64,000 nt of DNA from Paenibacillus glycanilyticus NBRC 16618 (GCF_004000805.1 NZ_BILY01000030.1:22419-86418); one strand, 5' to 3'. Shown: positions 52,768 through 60,760, numbered from the stretch's first letter. Numbers and translations are program-made. The notes: a model not told the origin generated them from the sequence alone.

Positions 52768-53526
52768 ATGAAGTTCAGACCGTGTATCGACCTGCATAGC
52801 GGGAAAGTGAAGCAAATTGTCGGAGAGACGCTGGATGCCAATCCGGGGCGCGTGGTTGAAAATTTTGTGTCCGAGCATGACTCGGCTTATTACGCATCGA
52901 TGTTCAAGCGGGATGCGCTGACAGGCGGTCACGTCATTATGCTGGGCGGAGGAAATGAAGAAGCGGCATTGAACGCTTTGCGCGAATACCCGGGAGGTCT
53001 GCAGATCGGCGGAGGGATTACGGCGGACAATGCGGCAAAATACCTCGAAGCGGGCGCTTCGCAGGTTATTGTGACGTCTTATATTTTCCGTGACGGCGAG
53101 CTGAATATGGACAACCTGAAGCGGATTGTCTCCGAGGTTGGCAAGGACAAGCTTGTCATTGATCTAAGCTGCAAGCAAAAGGACGGAAGCTGGTTTGTCG
53201 TGACGAACCAATGGCGGACCTTCAGCAGCTTCCAGGTGAACGAAGCGAATCTTCGCGAGCTGGAATCGTATTGCAGCGAGTTTCTCGTGCATGCGGTAGA
53301 TGTGGAAGGGAAGCGGACGGGCATTCTGGAAAGCTTGGTGAAGCAGCTGGCGGATTGGGTAACGATCCCGACGACCTATGCCGGCGGCGCCCGCTCGCTG
53401 GAGGATCTCGAGCTGTTCCGCCGTTTGACAGGCGGCAAGCTGGACATCACGATCGGCAGCGCGCTGGACATCTTCGGCGGCAATTTGTCCTATGACGAGG
53501 TTGTGGCTTACTGCTCGCGCGGATAA
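52768..53526 (+). CDS. hisA: Eukaryotic-type HisA (phosphoribosylformimino-AICAR ribotide isomerase)
   Basis: 252 residues of TIM-barrel HisA. The sequence follows the yeast HIS6 type rather than the usual bacterial HisA: CIDLHSGKVKQIVGETL, ENFVSEHDSAYYASMFKRD, GGHVIMLGGGNEEAA, LQIGGGITADNAAKYLEAGA, VIDLSCKQKDGSWFVVTNQW, FLVHAVDVEGKRTGI and ITIGSALDIFGGNLSYDEVV. Candidate catalytic acids are Asp8 and Asp132. It is a single gene with its own AGAGGAG ribosome site, not in a his operon. It may replace or duplicate a normal hisA elsewhere. Confidence 0.88.
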   Translation: MKFRPCIDLHSGKVKQIVGETLDANPGRVVENFVSEHDSAYYASMFKRDALTGGHVIMLGGGNEEAALNALREYPGGLQIGGGITADNAAKYLEAGASQVIVTSYIFRDGELNMDNLKRIVSEVGKDKLVIDLSCKQKDGSWFVVTNQWRTFSSFQVNEANLRELESYCSEFLVHAVDVEGKRTGILESLVKQLADWVTIPTTYAGGARSLEDLELFRRLTGGKLDITIGSALDIFGGNLSYDEVVAYCSRG

Positions 53527-53561
53527 GCGGTCGTTTTAATCGCCAAATAGAGGATAAGCGG

Positions 53562-53670
53562 AAAATGTATCTCCTGGAGAGCGTCAGCGCCTGCCTTTGT
53601 CTTCCCTTTGCAACCTTTTAGAATTGTTCAGGCAAAGGGAAGGCAACAGCAGCGGAAGGAGATACATTTT
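53562..53670. repeat. Structured inverted-repeat element, copy 2
   Basis: Perfect outer arms AAAATGTATCTCCT / AGGAGATACATTTT. Next inside are GGAGAGCG and AGCGCCTGCCTTT facing GGCAACAGC and GCGGA. A second perfect stem CTTCCCTTTGC / GCAAAGGGAAG encloses a 19-base loop. It shares the conserved modules with copy 1 at 47275-47393. It lies between convergent hisA and eamA 3' ends and may serve as terminator for both. Confidence 0.78.
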
Positions 53671-53703
53671 TTGCGTTCCGACTATGGCGGAATTAATCCG
53701 ACC

Positions 53704-54582
53704 CTACTCTTTGCCGTGGCGCATAAACAGCCACACGCCGAAGAGGATTACGATGCCTGCGCCAAGCTGCCAACCCGTGAGGGCTTCCTTGAGCAGCGCC
53801 CAGGCTAACAGCGAAGCGATAACCGGCTCGCCCAGCACGGACATGGAGACGGCCGTTGCGTTCATATACTTCAGCAGCCAGTTGAACAGATAATGACCGA
53901 ACAGCGTTGGCACAATCGCCAGCAGCAGGAAGATGCCCCACTCATGCGAGCTGTAGCCGGTAAACCGGTAGCCTTGAATAAGGTTATAGACGGCAAGCGT
54001 TGTAGCGGCAATGGCAAACACAAGGAAGTTATAGGCGAAGGCGCTTGTGCTGCTCCGGAGCTGCTTGCCGATCAGCATATGGAGCGCTACCGCAATCGTG
54101 CCGAGAATCGACAGGAAGTCGCCGTACAAGGCTTCCTTCGATAAGGCCAGGTCGCTCGAGCCGATAATGACCGTGCCGATCATGGCAATTCCCATGCCGA
54201 GCAGCATCATTTTGTTAGCCTTCGTTTTGAAGATGAAATAAGAGCCCAGCATGACGAGCACCGGTTCAAGCGCCAGGAAGATCGTTGAGCTTGCAACCGT
54301 GGTATGCTTGAGCGACGACATCCAGAACAGGAAATGCAAAGCGAGCATAACACCCGAAGCAAGCAGCAGCAGAAGCTGGCGGGCTGTATGGTAGAGCAGT
54401 TCCTGCTTATATTTCCATGCCAGCGGCAGCATAATCAGGACAGTCAGATAGAGTCGGTACATGCCGATAACCGAGGGCTCGGCGCTGGACCATTTGATGA
54501 AGATGGACGAGAACGAGATGGCGATGATGCCAACGACGTAGAGAAGCTCGTAGGCGGAGAAAGACTTGGATGCGCGATTCAT
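53704..54582 (-). CDS. EamA/DMT family transporter
   Basis: 292 residues with ten hydrophobic helices in two EamA halves (LLYVVGIIAISFSSIFIKWS ... and GDFLSILGTIAVALHMLIGK ...). SVLGEPVIASLLAWALLKEA is typical of the second repeat. The family exports amino acids, purines or other metabolites. ATG 54582 with GGGAG upstream. Substrate unknown. Confidence 0.88.
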   Translation of the reverse strand: MNRASKSFSAYELLYVVGIIAISFSSIFIKWSSAEPSVIGMYRLYLTVLIMLPLAWKYKQELLYHTARQLLLLLASGVMLALHFLFWMSSLKHTTVASSTIFLALEPVLVMLGSYFIFKTKANKMMLLGMGIAMIGTVIIGSSDLALSKEALYGDFLSILGTIAVALHMLIGKQLRSSTSAFAYNFLVFAIAATTLAVYNLIQGYRFTGYSSHEWGIFLLLAIVPTLFGHYLFNWLLKYMNATAVSMSVLGEPVIASLLAWALLKEALTGWQLGAGIVILFGVWLFMRHGKE

Positions 54583-54696
54583 GAATGATACTTCTCCCAT
54601 GCAATAAAATTCGTATAAAAACCCCAACATGTAATACTACTACAGGCGGGTAAAGGGAGCAATTTGAAACTGTTGGTTTTAGACTTCAAAAAACGA

Positions 54697-54725
54697 TTGA
54701 CAGCTTTTTCCCAACCCGCTATGAT
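54697..54725 (+). promoter_or_regulatory. Promoter of ssuB-like leader
   Basis: TTGACA (54697-54702), 17-base spacer, TATGAT (54720-54725). Identical -35, spacer length and -10 hexamer to the promoter at 58493-58521. Confidence 0.8.
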
Positions 54726-54732
54726 CTTATCA

Positions 54733-54842
54733 ACAGATACGGATTGACGAAAATGTCAGTCTGTAACAGGAGATCGAATCGACTGGACCAACCAGAGATT
54801 CAATGGAGCTGTCTGCTTAGACGTCCATTGGATCTTTTTTTA
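54733..54842 (+). ncRNA. Putative riboswitch/antitermination leader 1 (before ssuB-like gene)
   Basis: Hairpin 1: ACAGA / TCTGT with inner TTGAC / GTCAG (54733-54764). Hairpin 2 (54776-54801): stem GAATC / GATTC, internal GA, stem CTGG / CCAG, loop ACCAA. A terminator follows (54796-54842): AGATTCAATGGA / TCCATTGGATCT, then T7. The GATTC of hairpin 2 is also the start of the terminator stem, so the two cannot form together. The same design occurs at 58536-58660. Confidence 0.7.
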
Positions 54843-54915
54843 TATCCTAATTCCAACTATTCCAATACGGAATAGAAAAATTAGGGAAAACAATCAAACA
54901 AAGGAGGTGCCGGTA

Positions 54916-55686
54916 ATGTCGACGGCATTATTGGAGATTGTAGACGTAAGCAAAACGTTCCGTAATTCTAACGAAGCGGTTCCCGTGCTTGACCGGTTGA
55001 AGCTGACCATCAATCAAGGGGAGATTGTATCGATTATTGGACCAAGCGGCTGCGGGAAAAGCACGCTGCTCAAGATTGTAGCGGGGCTGGATGTTGATAT
55101 CGAAGGCCGTGTTCTGCTTGAAGGGGAGCAAGTGAAGAAGCCTTCCCAGGAGAAAGGGTTTATTTTTCAGGAGCATCGTCTATTCCCTTGGTTAACGGTT
55201 GAACGCAACATCGCGGCCGATCTGTCTCTTCGCAATCCGGAGACCCGCAAGAAGGTAGATCAGCTGATCAAGCTGGTTAAATTGGAGGGCTTCGAAAAAG
55301 CATACCCGAAGCAGCTGTCCGGGGGCATGTCCCAGCGGGTGGCTATCGCGAGAGCGCTGCTCCGCAATCCGAAGGTGCTGCTGCTCGATGAACCTTTCGG
55401 CGCGCTGGATGCCTTTACTCGCAGCCATATGCAGGAGGCCCTGCTCGATATTTGGCGCGAAAACCGCACAACGATGCTGTTCGTCACCCACGATATCGAC
55501 GAGGCGGTTTTCCTGTCGCATAGGGTTATCGTACTGGACCCTCGTCCCGGCCGAATCAAGACGATTGTTCCCATCGATCTTCCGTTTCCCCGCAAAAGAA
55601 CGGGCTCGGCGTTCCAGGACCTCCGCACGTTAATCCTCCGGGCTCTCGACCACGAGGAGCCGGATAAAGAAACGTATACCATCTAA
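54916..55686 (+). CDS. ssuB: Aliphatic sulfonate/nitrate/taurine-type ABC transporter ATPase (SsuB-like)
   Basis: 256 residues. Walker A GPSGCGKST 42-50, Q-loop FIFQEHRLFPW 82-92, signature LSGGMSQR 134-141, Walker B VLLLDEP 154-160, and H-loop THDIDEA. These match the SsuB/TauB/NrtD group. AAGGAGG at good distance supports ATG 54916. Expression is predicted to depend on the leader RNA with its terminator just upstream. The permease follows after 420 bases of repeats. Confidence 0.88.
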   Translation: MSTALLEIVDVSKTFRNSNEAVPVLDRLKLTINQGEIVSIIGPSGCGKSTLLKIVAGLDVDIEGRVLLEGEQVKKPSQEKGFIFQEHRLFPWLTVERNIAADLSLRNPETRKKVDQLIKLVKLEGFEKAYPKQLSGGMSQRVAIARALLRNPKVLLLDEPFGALDAFTRSHMQEALLDIWRENRTTMLFVTHDIDEAVFLSHRVIVLDPRPGRIKTIVPIDLPFPRKRTGSAFQDLRTLILRALDHEEPDKETYTI

Positions 55687-55731
55687 CTCCGGCCGATGTT
55701 TAGGCCTCTTGTGACTTTTGTTTTAGCGTCC

Positions 55732-55947
55732 AGCGGAGATTGTTTCGGTGGAATGCGACTTTGCGTGTTTTGTATCGGCTAGCGAAGGTTGTTTGGTCGA
55801 GTGCGAATGTCCGCGCTGTAAGCGGAGGTTGATCGGTCGAGTGTGGCAATTGCGCGTTTTAAAGCCAGCGGAGGTTATTTCTGTCGAATGTGACTTTTCT
55901 GCTGTTAGCGGAGGTTGATCGGTCGAGTGTGACTATTGCGCGTTTGT
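55732..55947. repeat. Degenerate ~40-47 bp tandem repeat (AGCGGAGGTTGATCGGTCGA)
   Basis: Five imperfect units start at about 55732, 55780, 55820, 55866 and 55906. Consensus start AGCGGAGGTTG, then GGTCGAGTGTGAC, then TTGCGCGTTT. No gene is credible here. It lies between ssuB- and ssuC-like genes. Confidence 0.7.
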
Positions 55948-55981
55948 TTCAACCTTTGAAAATTCTAATTCAAGAAACAAA

Positions 55982-56093
55982 CCGCAAGGAACAATCGATC
56001 GATCAACCGGAGCGCCGCAAGGAGCAGTCGATCGAAATAACCGTAGCGCCAAACCGCAAGGAGCATCTGCTCTAAACAACCGGAGCCATGAAA
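55982..56093. repeat. Three ~37-bp direct repeats upstream of ssuC-like gene
   Basis: Units start CCGCAAGGA at 55982, 56015 and 56054. Each contains AAGGA(G/A)CA and ends in AACCG(G/T)AGC. They run up to 13 bases before the ssuC-like start. The repeated AAGGAGCA resembles ribosome-binding sequence, but no long frame uses it. Confidence 0.65.
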
Positions 56094-56106
56094 GGATGAA
56101 TAAGCC

Positions 56107-56961
56107 ATGTCTAATCCTGCTACTGAAGCAATAAAAGGAGTATCCCCGGCGGCTTCCAAGCCTGCCGCTGCCGTTCGCGCCGCCAGGATGAAAGGCGATT
56201 TCAAAGGAAGAAAACTGCTGATGGGCAGCTTGCTGCCGCTTATTATTATTGGAAGCTGGCAATACGTCAGCGGCACGGGAATCGTAGACGCGATGATGTT
56301 CCCGGCGCCGTCCTCCATTATTAAAGAATTTTATGAAATGATCGTCTCCGGAGAGCTGTTCCGCCATCTGGAGATTAGCGTGCTGCGGGCATTGTTGGGC
56401 TTTTTGCTAGGCGGCAGCCTTGGCCTTCTTTTTGGCCTTACGGTTGGCATGTTCAGCAAGGTCGAGGAGATTGTAGATCCTACCGTTCAAATGATCCGCA
56501 CCGTACCGCTCCTTGCGATTACGCCGCTGTTTATTTTGTGGTTCGGGTTTGGGGAGACGTCGAAAATTCTGCTGATCGCGCTTGGAGCGTTTTTCCCGCT
56601 CTATGTAAATACGTTTCTGGGCGTACGGAACGTGGATTCCAAGCTGTTTGACGTGGCGAGGGTATTGGAATTCAAGAAGGTGAACCAGATGATCCGCCTT
56701 GTCCTTCCGGCGGCTATGCCGAACGTGCTGCTGGGACTTCGGCTTTCGATCAGCATTGCATGGCTGGTGCTTGTCGTGGCCGAACTGATGGGTGCCGACC
56801 GGGGCATCGGCTATTTGATCCAGGATGCCCGGTCGTTTATGCGCACCGAGGTTGTGTTTATCGGCATTATTCTGTTTGCTGCCGTCGGCAAGCTGACGGA
56901 CTCGCTAGTACGGGTACTGGAGCGGCGCCTGCTCAAATGGCGTGACAGCTACAAGGGTTAG
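56107..56961 (+). CDS. ssuC: Sulfonate/taurine-type ABC transporter permease (SsuC-like)
   Basis: 284 residues with six hydrophobic helices and the BPD_transp_1 EAA-like loop (LFDVARVLEFKKVNQMIRLV, about 182-201). It matches SsuC/TauC. An N-terminal cytosolic extension of about 36 residues rich in Ala and Lys precedes the first helix. AAAGGA precedes the ATG. Partner of the SsuB-like ATPase upstream and of the SsuA-like lipoprotein at 58717. Confidence 0.88.
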   Translation: MSNPATEAIKGVSPAASKPAAAVRAARMKGDFKGRKLLMGSLLPLIIIGSWQYVSGTGIVDAMMFPAPSSIIKEFYEMIVSGELFRHLEISVLRALLGFLLGGSLGLLFGLTVGMFSKVEEIVDPTVQMIRTVPLLAITPLFILWFGFGETSKILLIALGAFFPLYVNTFLGVRNVDSKLFDVARVLEFKKVNQMIRLVLPAAMPNVLLGLRLSISIAWLVLVVAELMGADRGIGYLIQDARSFMRTEVVFIGIILFAAVGKLTDSLVRVLERRLLKWRDSYKG

Positions 56962-57752
56962 CTGCCGGCAGGGCTTTGCTGCGGCGGAGCCTGCCGCGGC
57001 GGTAGCTTGGCGGCCTCCGCTTCGAAGTATTCCTTCAGCTCGGCTTCCTTGCGAGGATCCGTTAAAGCAATTTTGCCTTCCAGATGCTTGCTGACCAGCA
57101 GCTCCCAAGTAGGAGCTGCTTTTTGAGAACGCATCGCGCGCACGGCGTTTTTGACCATGCGGCGTTCCTTCGCGTTAGTGTACAGATCCTTGTATTTCTG
57201 CTTATAGGCGTCGAGGTCCAAGTGATCGAAGATGGCGCGGAACACGCCAGCCGTCATGATCGCATCGTCCAGCGCACGGTGTGCATTTCCTTCGAAGACG
57301 AGGTTAAGATCGGCCAAAGCGGCTTCTACGCTGACGTCGTTTGTGATATTTTTATAGCGGAGATAGCCCTTCAGCAGGTCGAAAGTATCCATGGACAGCC
57401 AGAAGGCGTCGTCCAGCTTATGCATCCGCGTATCGTAGACGATCCGCTTCAAGTCTTCGCCGCCCCAAGTAAAGAGCATAAAGGGCTCTCCGCGGTCCAG
57501 CCACTTCATAAACTCGCCGATCACGCGAGGGAATTTTGGCGCTATATCAATTTCTTCCTGCGGAATACCCGTCTTTTTCTTAATAAAGGAATTCAGCTTG
57601 GAGAAGTAGACCGGCTTGATCAAGGAAGAAAAAATATCGGTCTGCTGTAAATCGGCATTCAGCCGTACGGCGCCAATCTCAATGACTTCCATGGGGAGGT
57701 CGCTTGCGAATTTGCGTCCGTTAAATTCAATGTCCAGAATTATATAATCCAT
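56958..57752 (-). CDS. DEDDh 3'-5' exonuclease (KapD/ERI-1-like)
   Basis: 264 residues. ExoI Asp-Glu in YIILDIEFNG (7 and 9), ExoII region around FTWGGEDLKRIVYDTR, and ExoIII HRALDDA (about 158-164) with the catalytic His and Asp. The family trims RNA or DNA 3' ends. The C-terminal tail (about 220-264) is Pro/Ala-rich and probably disordered. Its stop overlaps the ssuC-like stop (TTAG at 56958-56961). It interrupts the sulfonate cluster without an obvious functional link. Confidence 0.87.
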   Translation of the reverse strand: MDYIILDIEFNGRKFASDLPMEVIEIGAVRLNADLQQTDIFSSLIKPVYFSKLNSFIKKKTGIPQEEIDIAPKFPRVIGEFMKWLDRGEPFMLFTWGGEDLKRIVYDTRMHKLDDAFWLSMDTFDLLKGYLRYKNITNDVSVEAALADLNLVFEGNAHRALDDAIMTAGVFRAIFDHLDLDAYKQKYKDLYTNAKERRMVKNAVRAMRSQKAAPTWELLVSKHLEGKIALTDPRKEAELKEYFEAEAAKLPPRQAPPQQSPAGS

Positions 57753-57865
57753 GTATTAACCCCCGATAAATTGCTCATGCCTATCCATTCTAACAGAAAT
57801 GCGAAGGAAACAGGAATGAGCGTATGAGAACCTCTTGAGAGGATCATGGCGAAGGAGCAGATATT

Positions 57866-58459
57866 ATGGCCAGGAACGTCATCAAAGACCAGCAGCAGAG
57901 GGAACTGCGCCGCAATCAGATATTGTCGGCGGCGGCTTCCGTCTTTACCGTGCGCGGCGTAGCCGTAGCGAAAATATCCGATATCGCGACCGAAGCGGGA
58001 TTAAGCTACGGTCATGTTTATAATTTTTTCGAATCCAAGGAGAAGATTCTATTGGCACTTGTACAGTCCTCGCAGGAAAGGTACACCGAGCTGCTGCTCG
58101 AAGCACGCGGCGGCAGCGGTACGTCACTCGATAAGCTCAGATGGCTCATCGAACAATACCTGCAGAAAGGCAGGACGTCCACGCATTTCTGGGTCGTGCT
58201 GCAGGCGCAGGCGACCGAGGTGCTGAATCCGGAGGAGAAAGCGGAGATTAATCAGAAAGCCCAGGCTAACCGCGATCTGCTCGCGGATATTATACGCGAC
58301 GGGCAGGCGGAAGGTACAATCGTGGAAGGAGATGCGGTTGAACTGGCAACGCTGTTGCTGTCGCTGTTTCAAAGCACGTCGATATGGGGCTACCGCGGCT
58401 TTGGCGAGCCATCCGGCCATGCCGTCGATATTATGCTGAGGCTTGTTGTCAAAAAGTAA
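57866..58459 (+). CDS. TetR/AcrR family regulator
   Basis: 197 residues. Helix-turn-helix at about 15-62 (ILSAAASVFTVRGVAVAKIS, GLSYGHVYNFFESKEKILLA). The ligand domain is of TetR_C type. AAGGAG precedes ATG 57866. It lies just before the leader RNA and ssuA/tauD-like genes and may regulate them, but the leader has its own promoter. Confidence 0.88.
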   Translation: MARNVIKDQQQRELRRNQILSAAASVFTVRGVAVAKISDIATEAGLSYGHVYNFFESKEKILLALVQSSQERYTELLLEARGGSGTSLDKLRWLIEQYLQKGRTSTHFWVVLQAQATEVLNPEEKAEINQKAQANRDLLADIIRDGQAEGTIVEGDAVELATLLLSLFQSTSIWGYRGFGEPSGHAVDIMLRLVVKK

Positions 58460-58492
58460 ACCAAGCAGGTTGGAATAATCGGAAAAAAGTGG

Positions 58493-58521
58493 TTGACAGC
58501 CAAAAAGTCAGCTGGTATGAT
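58493..58521 (+). promoter_or_regulatory. Promoter of ssuA-like leader
   Basis: TTGACA (58493-58498), 17-base spacer, TATGAT (58516-58521). Confidence 0.8.
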
Positions 58522-58535
58522 CAGAATCACCAAAT

Positions 58536-58660
58536 GACAAATTGATCATTTTATCAGTTTGTCGAACGAAGAGAATGAAGAATCGACTGGACGACCGGAG
58601 ATTCGATTTCCTAACCTTTTACCTGATCACAGGGGGAGGGCAGGGATCGAATCTTTTTTT
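58536..58660 (+). ncRNA. Putative riboswitch/antitermination leader 2 (before ssuA/tauD-like operon)
   Basis: Hairpin 1: GACAAA / TTTGTC with inner TGAT / ATCA (58536-58563). Hairpin 2 (58580-58604): stem GAATC / GATTC, internal GA, stem CTGG / CCGG, loop ACGA. Terminator (58599-58660): AGATTCGAT / ATCGAATCT plus CC / GG, then T7. As in leader 1, GATTC is shared by hairpin 2 and the terminator. The terminator stems differ in sequence beyond AGATTC, while the hairpin 2 core is conserved. Confidence 0.7.
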
Positions 58661-58716
58661 ATTCTCTAAATCCGATTAAACAAATAAATAAACTTGTATT
58701 AAGGGAGATGGAGCAT

Positions 58717-59748
58717 ATGAAGAGAAACAAGTTTCGGGCTTTAACGCTGACAGCTTTGACGGTAGTTGCGCTGGTTACGGTGCTGGCCGGATGCGGCGGC
58801 AAGTCGTCGAAGGATTCAACCGCATCCGCGGCATCGGCTAACGGAGGTGCGGCTGAACGGCCGCATGTAACGGTTAATGTGGCTATCAACGGAGGATTAT
58901 CGCCGCTGCTTCTCACAAAGGAAAAGGGATGGCTTGAGGAGGAGTTCAAAACGCTTAATGCCGACGTCAACTGGAGCGAATTCCAGAGCGGGCCTCCGCT
59001 GCTCGAGTCGCTTGCATCCAAACGCGTCGACCTCTCCTTTCTGGGGGATGGCGCTACGATTTCCGGTTTATCGGCCAACCTGCCTTTCGAGGTTATCGCT
59101 CTTCTAAGCGACGGCAAGCTGTCCAACTCGATTATTACGCCGAAGGATAAAGGGGTCTCGAAGGTTGAGGACCTGAAAGGCAAGTCCATTGCGGTCGCCA
59201 AAGGTACAACGGCGCATGTGTTCCTGCTGAAGGTGCTGGAGAAGTATGGGTTAAGCGACAAGGATGTCAATCTGATTGCGCTGCAGCCGGAGGATGCTTT
59301 GCCGGCCTTCGAGACTGGCAAAGTGGATGCCTGGGTAACTTGGGATCCTTACACGACGAAGGAGACGGCATCGGGCAAAGCGACGGTTATCGCGGGCTCC
59401 AATGAAGGCATTGCCGCACCTGTATCGGCTATCGCGAGAACGGATTTTGCCAAGAGCAATCCGGAGCTGGTCACGGCGTTCCTGAAGGTTTACAAGCAGG
59501 CGATTGATTGGCAGAACGCCAACACCGACGAAGCGGTTAAGATTTATGCGGATCTGAAAAAGATTGATGCGGGCGTGGTAAAAGCGCTGCTCGCCAGCTC
59601 CGCGCCTAGTCTTCGCGCTTATTCGCAAGAAGAGCTGGATGCGCAGCAGAAGTCGGCGGAGCTCTTGCTCAGCAACGGCTTCATTAAGAATAAGATTAGC
59701 TTCCAGGATCATGTCGACGCGAGTTTTCTTGAGAAGCTGTCCCAATAA
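58717..59748 (+). CDS. ssuA: Aliphatic sulfonate-type solute-binding lipoprotein (SsuA-like)
   Basis: 343 residues. Lipoprotein signal with LAGC (Cys about 26). The mature protein is of the NMT1/SsuA class: VNVAINGGLSPLLLTKEKGW, SFLGDGATISGLSANLPFEV, LKGKSIAVAKGTTAHVFLLK and KVDAWVTWDPYTT. ATG 58717 is correctly spaced from AAGGGAG; ATG 58708 is too close. It is followed by a TauD-like dioxygenase gene, so the ligand is probably an organosulfonate or sulfate ester. Predicted to act with the SsuB- and SsuC-like proteins encoded 2-4 kb upstream. Confidence 0.9.
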   Translation: MKRNKFRALTLTALTVVALVTVLAGCGGKSSKDSTASAASANGGAAERPHVTVNVAINGGLSPLLLTKEKGWLEEEFKTLNADVNWSEFQSGPPLLESLASKRVDLSFLGDGATISGLSANLPFEVIALLSDGKLSNSIITPKDKGVSKVEDLKGKSIAVAKGTTAHVFLLKVLEKYGLSDKDVNLIALQPEDALPAFETGKVDAWVTWDPYTTKETASGKATVIAGSNEGIAAPVSAIARTDFAKSNPELVTAFLKVYKQAIDWQNANTDEAVKIYADLKKIDAGVVKALLASSAPSLRAYSQEELDAQQKSAELLLSNGFIKNKISFQDHVDASFLEKLSQ

Positions 59749-59774
59749 ACCATTTATAAAAGGAGCGATTAACC

Positions 59775-60704
59775 ATGACTCAATTAACCGTAGACACATC
59801 CCGTCAATTTGATCTCTTTTCGAAACGCACGATTCAAGGCGGCCCGCGATTCCTGCAGCGTTTGGCTGATGGCTTGGAAGACCGTCCTTATACTCTGTTT
59901 ACGCTGAAGCCGCTCGGCCCGGTCATCGGTGCAGAAATTGAAGGCGTAGATCTCAGGGAGCAAGTGTCACCGGAGGTTAAAGCCGAACTTCACCGCGCGC
60001 TGCTGGAATGGAAGGTTGTATTCTTCCGCAACCAGGACATTACGAGCGAGCAGCAGCTGAATTTTGCAAGACAATGGGGAGAGCTGGAGAACCATCCGTT
60101 CCTGCCGAAGGGTGCGGCGGCCGAGATTACCCGTTTCGAGAAGGATGCGAACATGAAAGGGCAGGAGAACAACTGGCATACCGACGTAAGCTGGCGCTTG
60201 GAGCCATCCTTGGGAGCTGTTCTGCGGTTGTCCGAGGTGCCTCCTCAGGGCGGAGATACGCTGTGGGCGGACATGGGGGCTGCTTACGATAACCTTCCTG
60301 AAGCCGTGAAGGAGCGGATTAACGGCTTAACCGCTATCCATGATTTTACTCCGACGTTTGGCCGGAACATGCCGCCGGAGCTGCTTGCGCAGAAGCAGGC
60401 TGAATTCCCTGCTGCCGAGCATCCGGTTGTCCGTACGCATCCGGAGACGGGACGCAAGACGTTGTTCGTGAATCCAGTTTTTACGACGCGTATTGTTGGC
60501 CTGGATGAGGAAGAAGGAGAGAAGCTGCTCCAGTACCTGTTCCGTCAAGCGGAGATTCCGGAATACCAAGTGCGCTTCAACTGGGAGAAGAATTCGATTG
60601 CGCTGTGGGATAACCGCGCGACCCAGCATTACGCTTCTTCCGATTATTATCCAAACCGTCGCGTAGCGGAGCGGATTTCCATTCTTGGCGACCGTCCTTA
60701 TTAA
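59775..60704 (+). CDS. tauD: TauD/TfdA family 2-oxoglutarate/Fe(II) dioxygenase
   Basis: 309 residues. The iron-binding facial triad is seen as His135-x-Asp137 (NNWHTDVSW) and His285 (RATQHYAS); Arg300 in RVAERISI is the likely 2-oxoglutarate anchor. LKPLGPVIGAEIEGVDLREQ is the typical N-terminal block. The family hydroxylates taurine, sulfonates or sulfate esters at the carbon next to sulfur, releasing sulfite or sulfate. AAAGGAGCG precedes the ATG. No SsuD-type flavin monooxygenase is present. Exact substrate open. Confidence 0.9.
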   Translation: MTQLTVDTSRQFDLFSKRTIQGGPRFLQRLADGLEDRPYTLFTLKPLGPVIGAEIEGVDLREQVSPEVKAELHRALLEWKVVFFRNQDITSEQQLNFARQWGELENHPFLPKGAAAEITRFEKDANMKGQENNWHTDVSWRLEPSLGAVLRLSEVPPQGGDTLWADMGAAYDNLPEAVKERINGLTAIHDFTPTFGRNMPPELLAQKQAEFPAAEHPVVRTHPETGRKTLFVNPVFTTRIVGLDEEEGEKLLQYLFRQAEIPEYQVRFNWEKNSIALWDNRATQHYASSDYYPNRRVAERISILGDRPY

Positions 60705-60760
60705 TTATATACTTAGGGCAGGCTTGGCCTATCATAGCGTTCTAAAAGGAGAGGAAGCAC

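Noticed and set aside
55890..56075. A 61-codon frame before the ssuC-like gene
   Set aside because: It is built from the two repeat families, has no ribosome site at its start, and shows no protein-like composition.
54733..58660. SAM (S-box), T-box, BglG/LicT-type RAT or ANTAR target for the two leaders
   Set aside because: No S-box core (GGACTGGCCC with AAACCC), no T-box AGGGTGGNACCGCG, no RAT consensus, and the loops lack the ANTAR A1/G4 hexaloop pattern. No antiterminator protein is encoded nearby.
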